This document shows positions 52,333 to 62,200 of a stretch of DNA of 64,000 bases, in pieces. Source of the DNA: Aphrocallistes beatrix (Eukaryota; Porifera; Hexactinellida; Sceptrulophora; Aphrocallistidae). Location of the stretch: contig OY725496.1 of the NCBI GenBank assembly GCA_963281255.1, positions 4,131,723 to 4,195,722 on the forward strand, read 5' to 3'. The notes under the pieces were generated by a model, which searched no databases, was not told the DNA's origin, and saw only the letters and a program-made list of their open reading frames with translations. Each line of letters starts with the position of its first letter. Position 1 is the stretch's first letter. The translations under genes and the position numbers were made by a program.

Positions 52333-55300
52333 ATGGACTGGCGGTACTTCCTGGACCATAACTACACCCCACTACAGCTCAACTCAGCTCTCACTACAAA
52401 CACAGACCGATTCTCTCTCATCCACCTCAACTTCGGAGAGGTCTACTTCGAGGACTTTGCAGTCATATTCTATCCGGAAGCTCGGAGCGAGGATGAGATG
52501 CTCAAGAGCAAGCAGCAGGGCCGACTCAAACTCTGTTCAGAGACGGTCGTGTTCGTCCCACAGGACTCCCTGTCCCCTGTCGTTAAAATCCCCTACAAAT
52601 ACTGCGACACTCTGTCCCAGTGGAACGGGCGCGCGTTTCGAGGGAAGCAGCAGCACTCGCAGTGCATGTACGTGAGAGCTGCACAGAGGATCTTGCTGCT
52701 CGAGGGGAACCTCATCGGACCGTATGAGTTGGTGAAGAAGCAAGCGGGCTACCTCTTCCAGCTGCTCTACCAGGATATGAACACTGTGCTGGCCAAGATC
52801 CACAGGCTCTACTCAATCTGGCACCTCCCCCGCGGTAAGCGTTTCAGCAGTTCTGTTCTATGCAGAAGTAGGAGTAGATATTGTTTTATAATAAGCAAAC
52901 CTGCAAGCTTGTCCTACGGGGCTTTATGCCTACCATAATTCCTCCATTTTTCGTCCATACTTTGTCCATTTTTCTTTTAAGAATATCTGTTCCAAGTTTG
53001 GTAAAAATCGGTCCAGTAATCTTATATATTAAAACGCTAGAATTTTTGTTTTGTTTGTTTGTTTGTCCGAATTGATTGAAGAATTGGCAAGTTGTATCTA
53101 CTATAATACGAGTTGTACTGAAAATTCCAATGCACACTACAAGTATTACAATTCTCACTCAATGTCACTGGAAGAGATTTATCTCATACATTCTTTACAT
53201 AGACCAGCGTATCCAAGAGACGCTACGCTTGACTCACGAGCAATTCGATCACATACGATTTCAGAGCATGTGGCTCTCCAACTTATTTGAGAAAATTGTT
53301 TTCGAGAAAGCAGGGCTCCACGTGAGTCCGATGCTAGAGAATCCTGGAAGGATTGCGCTTACTAACAACAACCTCTACTTCCAACCTCTGAACAACATCT
53401 ACGCAGAGCCTGTCATAACTGTCAAGCTTTCAGATCTCAGACTAGTCGTGAAGCGTCGCTACCTCCTCACACACGTAGGGCTTGAACTCTTCACCAAGAA
53501 AGGTAAGCACTTTTCAGACATGCGTGCTTCTCTCATTTACACTGCGCGACTGATTATAATGTGTCTGAATATGGCCCCCTCCGGGCGTCTAGTGACACCA
53601 ATTAATAACTAACACCATACAGGGCGGAGATACATATGTAGAATTTAATAAGAATTGAAAGGTTACAGAGGCGTGATCATTCATGATGTGAGCACTTGCT
53701 AGTTTGAATTAAGTTAACTCTGTTAGATACGAGCATTTTCCTCGCTTTGGAGACGAAAACCTTTCGAGAAGATCTCTACTCTCTCATCCTCCAGCAAGAA
53801 GACACACAGCTAGAATCGCTACCTGAATTGTCTGTGATGACAGACAAGTGGCATTGCCAAGAGTTGTCAAACTTTGAGTACCTCATGTTTCTTAACTTCA
53901 TGGGGGACAGGAGTTTTAACGATATTACCCAGTATCCTGTTTTGCCCTGGGTCATCACCAGCTACGCAGCGCAGAAACTAGACTTGCGAGACGCTTCCGT
54001 GTACCGAGACCTCTCCAAGCCGATAGGAGCTCTCAATCCTGAGAAGCTGGCCGTATTGAAGCAGCGGTACCTTGAAATGCCATCGCCAAAATATCTGTAC
54101 GGCACTCACTACAGCACTCCGGCCTATGTGCTGCACTTCCTAGTCAGATCCGCCCCTGAGTACCTGCTCTGTCTGCAGGTCAGTTCTGCACAGCAGATTT
54201 TGAATGATTCCATTCCACTTTATTCCTGAAAACCGGATTATAGAGGTTTGAGGACAGTTGAGTACTATTAGTATGCACACTTTTCTAAGAAAATATTTAT
54301 GACATTCCACTGTATAGTCTTATTATACTGTCTTATCGCGATGTTTAGGGAGGCCGTTTCGACATCGCAAACAGGATGTTCCACAACATCCGAGAGGCTT
54401 GGGAGCACGCGCTTTCCGGCGCATCAGATGTGAGAGAACTCATCCCAGAGTTCTACCTCCCTCCAGGCGATTTCCTGCTGAATGAGAAGCAGCTGGATCT
54501 GGGTGTCCGGGACTCGGGGGAGAAACTCGATCACGTGGTGCTCCCTCCCTGGGCGAGGGACGCTAGGGAGTTCACAGCTAAGCTCCGCGAAGCTTTGGAG
54601 AGTGACTACGCCTCCTCTCGCATTCACTTCTGGATCGATCTGGTGTTCGGGTGCAAGCAGAGGGGGGAAGCGGCCGTGCAAGCTGACAACCTCTTCAACT
54701 ACATCACGTACGAGGGCGCGGTGGATATGGAAACTATCAATGACCCGATTAAGCAGTCCTCTCTAAAGGTTCAGATCATGGAGTTCGGACAGACACCTAC
54801 GCAACTACTGACACTGCCACACCCCTCAAGGCTAGACACCTCTCACAACCCGCCTCCCACATCTGCAAACAGTACCACATCTCCCTCTCCCTCTCCCCCT
54901 CTCGCGGAATGTGACACCCATATACACTGGGAGGGGCTAGCACTGATGGAACTTCAATTTAATTGCAAAATTCACAAAGACAGTATCACATCCATATTCA
55001 CACTACCAAAAGAGAACGCTATCGTGTCCGTTTCTAAAGACCACAGTCTCCGTATGTTCTCACTCACCTCCCAACAACAGATCCGTTGCGCAATGCTCTC
55101 CTCCCTCACCCTCTCTTCCTGTCTCCTCATGCCTAATCAGGACACCATAGTGGTGGGATCATGGGACGATTGTGTCTACTTCTACTCGATCGAGTACGCT
55201 AATGTCCTGCATAAGATGAAGGCACACGACAATTCTGTCACCTCTCTAGCCTGGCGCATGAACACACTCGTCACTGGGTCGAGTGACACTTCTGTTAAGG

Positions 55301-55925
55301 TAATAGCAGCTACCGAGTCTGCCATTGAATCGCCACGATACCATACAGTATTGTGGTACAGTATTTAGTAGCTAACACTCTGTTCTAGGTATGGCACTGT
55401 GTTCCTAGCAAAGACCCGGGCTCTGTCAGTTCCCCGCGCATCCTAGGAGACCTAGATCATGACTGCGACGTGGCGAGTGTAGATATAGACCGCACAGGAC
55501 ACCTCGTGGCCTCAGGGTGCGTGGACGGGAGTGTCAGTCTCTGGGATGTCCAGACCTTGGAGAAGATCGCAGAACATCAGCTCTCGCACTCCTCTGTCTG
55601 CAGCATCCAGTTCAGTCCGGACGGAAAGTCCCTGGCTGCCTGCAACGAGAGTGGAATGATTCACGTTTACTCCGTAGCGCAGGGCCTCCCCGAGCTGGTC
55701 GTTCGGAGCCCCGGAGAGTCGTGCGCGAGCATGTGGTGGAATGGAGAGCACATCCTCTGCGGGGGCAGCAGCGGAATGTTGACCCTCCTCTCTATCAAGT
55801 CCACCTCTCCCCTCGTAAGGATCCACACCCACACCTCTCCCGTCACAGCTATCTCCGTCAGCCACGAGATGCGCCGAGTAGTAGCCGCATCGGCTGATGG
55901 TCACGTGTTTGTTTGGAAGTTTTAG
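52333..55925 (+). CDS. NSMAF: FAN (factor associated with neutral sphingomyelinase activation), GRAM-BEACH-WD40, five exons
   Basis: FAN is a BEACH protein that couples the TNF receptor to neutral sphingomyelinase in vertebrates. Exons are 52333-52834, 53203-53502, 53727-54178, 54349-55299 and 55389-55925, phase-consistent, giving 913 aa (human 917). Landmarks in order are GRLKLCSETVVFVPQD (GRAM), NPGRIALTNNNLYFQPLN (PH-like), FEYLMFLNFMGDRSFNDI with QYPVLPW and YRDLSKPIGALN (BEACH), PKYLYGTHYSTPAYVL, IPEFYLPPGDFLLN, and MEFGQTPTQL. Then come six or so WD40 blades ending HVFVWKF. An insert of Ser/Pro/Thr follows the BEACH domain. Intron 1 carries a dispersed repeat. It lies 168 bp downstream of CCDC157-like and 342 bp upstream of EXOC5. 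Confidence 0.93.
53010..53110 (+). repeat. Dispersed repeat in NSMAF intron 1
   Basis: The segment includes ATATTAAAACGCTAGAATTT followed by TTTG repeats and CGAATTGATTGAAGAA (53068-53083). The first part recurs at 63967-64000 in the EXOC5 intron (TATTAAAACGATAGGATTTTT), and the 16-mer recurs at 8669-8684. It is probably a non-autonomous transposable element of undetermined class. The edges are approximate. Confidence 0.55.
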
Positions 55926-56267
55926 GATTGCATGGAGGTATATTCGATAAGCTAGAACAACAACACCCGGTCCTTATTACCTACCCACACCACACCACAC
56001 CACACCCCCGTAGCTAGTGACACTATTGTACATACTAATGGTTTATATTTTATGAATGTTTAGCTATTGATCTGTATGAAATATATTTAATACATGGACA
56101 CAATGTTATTCTATTGCTAATTCTCGAATTTCTCGACTAATTCAATTTGTAACATTGATTAGATACAAATTATTTGTACAAATACTTGTCCAACCATTTC
56201 TATTACCAACTTGTGTGAGTCTATTTGGGTATTTTCTCTGAACATTTAGGTTCTATTCTGATTCTAA
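55926..56267. other. Intergenic spacer NSMAF-EXOC5
   Basis: This is 342 bp between same-strand genes. It contains a short ACACC tandem stretch at about 55986-56006. An acceptor-like TTTAG lies 18 nt before the EXOC5 ATG. Confidence 0.5.
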
Positions 56268-59200
56268 ATGGCTACAGCTTCCATCGCATTTAAAGACTTT
56301 GAGGTAAGTACATGTATTACGCTACTTTTCTAATTAAAATTTGTTGCCATCACACCAGATATTTGTTTAATATTCTAGCAGCATCATGTGAGTCCATCCT
56401 TAGGTGTTCGTTCACACTAGAGTAGCTAAAACAAGCTGGTCGCTTCTGAAGAAGCTCGTTTTCTTCTTTCCGGGGGATTGTCAAAACACAGAGTCTGCAA
56501 TGATCTCGCATAAGCTAAGCGACTTCACTGCTTGGTCCTATGAGAACTCCCTTGACATTTTAGCCAACAGATTTCCTGATCGTATCGTCTGTCTTTGCAA
56601 ACCTTCCTTGTTCTATCTCAACTCCTTCGCGTGCTATGACGCTTTTGTTGAAAGGCTCGATAAACAGGGAACTCCTAAGCACGCTTTCTCTCTTCAGGCC
56701 TTACCTTCTCTGTCAAATTGTTTGGAACATCTCTCCGAGTCGAAGCAGATTCCTGACGGGATTGAAGATATCTCATTCGTGGGGTTCAGTAAGGGCAGCA
56801 TAGTGCTGAATCAGATCTTGTTTGAGATTCACATTGCATCTCAGAATGAAAGAATCGAGCAATTTATTTCCAAGTTTAGAGAATTCTATTGGCTAGATAG
56901 TGGTCATAACGGCACTCATGGTATTTGGATTAGCGACGAGAAACTGCTTGAATCATTTGCGAAACTAAATCCCAAAGTTTACGTGGGCACAACTCCATAC
57001 CAGATGAAGAGCGTAGCGAAACCTTGGACCGCGAAAGAGAAAGAAAAGTTTGTCGAGGGCTTGGCAAAGGCTGGAATAAAGGAAATAGAAGATGTCTCGC
57101 ATTTTGATAACGAACCAGCGTCTCTTGACAACCACTTCAAGATTTTGAAATATTTTTAATTGCACCAATTCGTATAAATGTGTGAAGTCGTTTTAGGAAA
57201 TAACTGGATTGTAAACTGATATTGTCAATTCTTAGTGCCACTCTACTTAGAATATACTTGTTATATATTAATTATTTATTCCACAAGATGTTCTTGAATA
57301 TTTGATAAAATACTTTTGGATAATTTACACATATCTATATGGATATTGGTGACTATATAACATTTAGTGCTGGACATTCGATTATTTGCTAGGGAGATTT
57401 CGACGACAAAGAGTATGTTGAGAGGTTAGCCCGAACAGACTCAGACGTGAATCTAGGTCCACTGAAGAAACCAGAAGATTTTAACCCAGAAGTAAGTTAG
57501 GAATGTGTGTAGTTATAGAGTGATCACCTGTTTTAATTCATCCTGTTAGAAACATTCATTTGATGAATCCTTTTGACATTTTCAATTCTTACATCATTCT
57601 GCAGGCGCTTCTAAGATCGTTTCAGGAGAGCATTGATCAGCTGACTCAGCTGTACAGCAAGCACCAGAAGAAAGTGGACAAGGTAGAGAAGCAGTGCTAC
57701 TTGATAGCTTTAGAGCATGAGGATAACTTGAAGAAGCAGAGAACTGTGTTTCAGGTTAGTTTGTAGTTAATTTTGCCGAGGATATTTGTCCTCGTTTCAG
57801 TATTTGCATACCACACAAAATTTGCTTAAAAGTTGAAATATTTACTTAAATAACAACTCCTTTTTCATATTTCAGTCGCTGAGTTCTAATTTTGTACAGG
57901 ACAAACTGTTTTATTTTCTTGATTTTTAAGTTCTAATCTGACTATGCAGGACTCATTCCGTACGCACGGACAGCTGGAGTCTAAGGTGAAGACGATGGCT
58001 GCCAAGGTGGTGCACCTCGGAGATCAGCTGGAAACTGCGAACCGTAAGCGCGGCAAAACGGAGGAAGCTCTCCAGCTGATCAAATACTTTAACATATTTC
58101 AGAGGAAAGAAGAAGAAGAAACTAGCTTGTTTACGGATAGGTCCAAGGTCGATATACGAATCCCACCCAATATTATTAACGCATTATCTTAAACCGAAAC
58201 ATTTAGGTTTTTGAAGCTGCCAATGTGATCCACATCCTCACCACTTTTGCTACCGATCTGCCTGATAAGTAAGCTATATATGTAGCTTAGAAGTGAACAC
58301 ATACACTCAGTATTATATTCCCTATACTTGTAGGTATGCTGAGGTCAGGAGTAGAATTGAAGGTTTGTATTAAATAATTGCATTGCGTGACAGTCAATAC
58401 CTCCTAAGAATGCTTATTCGATACTCGAATCGTATTTACAGGGAAGGCATAATTTCTGGACCCAACAAACGAACCCTTAGGAATTGATCACTTCGCGACG
58501 GGAACACGTACACCAAGGTGGCAAAGCGGCCTTCGTTCGTTCGCTTAAATAGTTTTAGTACAGCCTCAGCTTTAAGAATGTGCATTTGTACTATGCTTGA
58601 ACTGCTTTAACCACAACTCTGTTCTTCTATAGCCAAATCGAGAGAAATCGAGAGGTCTCTGCTGAAGGAGTTCTCACATGCTCACGCTCACACCGCTACC
58701 GAGCGGATGCGGGAGTGCGCCATAACTATTTCTCAGTTTCAAAAGGTTAGAATTAATGAGTTTATATTCTCTACCTGAACCCACAGCAAATATTTCCATG
58801 AGTATTATCACCAGTAACGTTATAATTTCCCTTCAATGCTTCTTCTCTTCACACTAACTATTAGCTCATGGCTTCAGGCAGTCTGTTCAACTCTACTTGA
58901 CGACAATCACTTGTGAATCTTTTCAATGCGTATTATGCACACTTTCTCTTTACAAATAGATCTGTAAACTAATTAACTAATTAACTAATTAACATGGGGT
59001 TGCTACTCGGATTGAAGAGCTTTGCAAATACGGCGAAACGGGAGTTCTGTGCTTTCTTCAGACTGTCCGTTCCCATCTACCTCACAGCTCTGTTCGCGGA
59101 GTCGATCGGTATCCTCTCTGTGGTATTCGCAGGTCAGGTTGGAGATGAGGGCGTTTCTCTGGCAGGAGTTGCTCTCTCACAGGCCATTATTAACCTTACC

Positions 59201-62200
59201 GGCTACCTTCCATTACTCGCACTCAACTCTGTAGTTGATTCACTCGTGTCTCGGTCAGACGTGGTGGGTACTAACAAGTACACTGGCCTGCTGTTACAGC
59301 GCAGTATCATAATCAACGTATACCTATCACTCCCAATTGCCTTTGTATGGTTCAACACTGAGAACATCCTCATTCTCCTCGGACAGACACCAGCTGTAGC
59401 TGCCACTGCCGGACAGTACACGCTAGTCTATATTAGTATCTTACCCGCATTCTGTCTGTATATCCCTATTATCAAGACGCTACAGCTGAATGAAGTGGTA
59501 TTACCCTCCATACTCATCCTATTCTCTGCGAACCTGCTAGAAATCGCTATAATTTTGCCTCTAGCACGCTACTCTAGCATTGGCATTGCTTCCTTCGCTA
59601 TTGGTCCGGTGTTGGCATTCTACTGCATAGCGATAGGGCACTGTGTGTATCTACGGTGCAGTAGAGTGTGGAGGCGGGTATGGAGCGGCTTCACATCGGA
59701 AGCTTGGGAAGGTTGGGCTCAGTACTTATTGCATGGACTCCCAATGCTTCTGATTGTTCTATTCGAGAATGTGACGATACAGATCGGCGGGTTTATCCTA
59801 GGTGGGATCTCACATCAACCTGTAGTCGATATCGGCATACACACAGCCATAACGTACATCAACACCCTCCTCTGTATCAGCTGCATGTCTCTCTCGCTAG
59901 CTAACTCGATCAGAATATCTCGGCATTGCATGGAAACTACTCAAAGGAGGAGAGTTAAGAGGCTAATTATCAGCGGATTCTGCGGAATGTTGATCCTAAC
60001 ACTATCCCAGTCCATCTTTCTGGCAGCGGGGCATTTTTTTCTAGGACGAATATTCTCTCGCGATACGATGGTAGTCTCGGGTCTCGGGCCGCTCCTATTC
60101 CTGCTGGCTGCTTACCATCCAGTTGAAGGTGTGTTCATTCTGTTCCAGGGGCTGCTTAAAGGACTGGAGAGACAGCATATGAACTGGTTGCTATCAAGTG
60201 TATTCTTCTGTGTCAGCCTCCCTCTGGCGATTGTGTTCGCTATCCACTTTACGGATAGACCTCTTGGTTACTGGGTGGGTGTAACGTGTGGCTATTTCAC
60301 TCGGTTCCTCTTATGTAGTCTGTTGGTTGTGATTTGTTTTACCTTACTTAAGGCTAGTTCTCATCACTCAACGGTGTCCGATATCCCCATTGAGTCCTCT
60401 CGCCTTGTTCTCACCGAGATTCCCGCTCACACAGAGATCCCATGCTACAACTCTACCATTGACCGTATTGGCAGTCTCAAATGGAAACTTGTCCTCCTCA
60501 AACTTCTACTGCTATTTATACTAGTCACTCCATTCTTCCCGTTACTCGGATGCCACTGGTCCAGGTTAAAAGTGGATTTCTACGACATGAGCTATATCCA
60601 ATCTCCGGTGGATATGTTCTGTATGCGGTTTTGGCCATCTAATTGTACATTTTCCCAGAATATCACCTTTTGTAATTAATGTATTGTTATTGAATAATTT
60701 GCAGAATTTTATGTTCATTTTCCAATGAAGAATTGATTGATTATTACTATAAGGGTTTTAGAATATGAAGATCGTATATTATTGATCAACTTATTTAGAG
60801 TTATGAGTCTTGTATCAACAATTTTATCAACGAGGGAACAAAGGTATGTTATAATGAAGTTCCACGTTGATACTAACTGATAGCGTTAGCTCATGTGTAT
60901 TGTGTAGTAATTAAGAAACCGATATAGTATATATAACTTTGCACTAGGTTGATTACAAAGGGAAAATCACACTGTTCAATCAGGTCACACAACTTTGTCA
61001 TAAGGTTAGTTCTCTTATTATAACTTAGAATTCTGTCCTTTTCCTTATCGTCTTCATTTTCGATGGCGACAGGCGACAAGAATGTTGAATACCGGGTTTG
61101 CATCCGGCGCCTAACCTGTGCTAATAATGTAGGAAGTATCACTGCCTTATTTTCATTCTTTCCCAGAATTATATTTTGTAAGGATCATTGGAAACACCAC
61201 ATAAAATATTTCTTGGATTTGAATGACATTGAAAGTAACCCCAGCTAACCAACTACCTTTTATAAGATTTAGGTATACATTTGTATGCTTATTTATATGA
61301 CAATGCACCACAAAGATCAGCTGCTAGATAGCCATGCTATTCTCTAGAAATTGACTTTGTATTTTATATTTTATCTCCAACTGTTCCCTCCTTACAATCA
61401 TTAGCTGGCAGAAATGAATGTCTTTCGTGCTCGGAATATTTATTTGTGTCACATCATAATTCCAGAATGTGTTTCAGTAAGATAATTTGTAAGAATGTGA
61501 CGTTGAGTAGGCTGTGTCATCCGAAATCCATATTCTCAAGATTGCTATGCATTCTCAATCTGAATATTTATTACTATAAAAGTGCTAGTAATTCATGACT
61601 CCTATTTCTTTCGATCAGATTTTTAGCCAAAAAACTATGTCTGCTACTACACAAGAACCGAAATCTCAAGAAGAGAGCAGCAAAGGGAGTTTCACATTCA
61701 AAGCCTCTGGCATTAAACCCAGCGGCATCTTGTACTCAAGCGAGAGCCCCCAGAACAACCGAACCTCAGATGCTGGCAAAGAAACTTATTCATTTCTAAA
61801 ACTCGACACTTCATCCAGTAATTCTTTCTCAGTAAAACCGGACTCGACTAGTGTTGAACCTGTTCCAGACAATTCCACAGAGCCGTCTCCGAAGAAAGAA
61901 CCAGCAGAATCCACGCTGAATTCTACCACTTCGAGCGAGCCGAAATCCTACGTGTTTGGTCAGAATCTAGAAGCTCGAATCGTGAAAGCGGACAGCACTC
62001 AGTCATCAAGTCAATCCGACAAGCCGCCCTCTCAACCCGAGATTCTTATCCCCAGCGAGGGCGCCAAGCCTATGAACAGCCTGCCCGTGCAGAAGGTCTT
62101 CACCGGAGAGGAAGACGAGCGAGTCATAGTAGAGATGTCCTGCAAACTGTTCATATTCGAATCTAACAATAAAAGCTGGCACAGCAAAGGTAGGAATATA

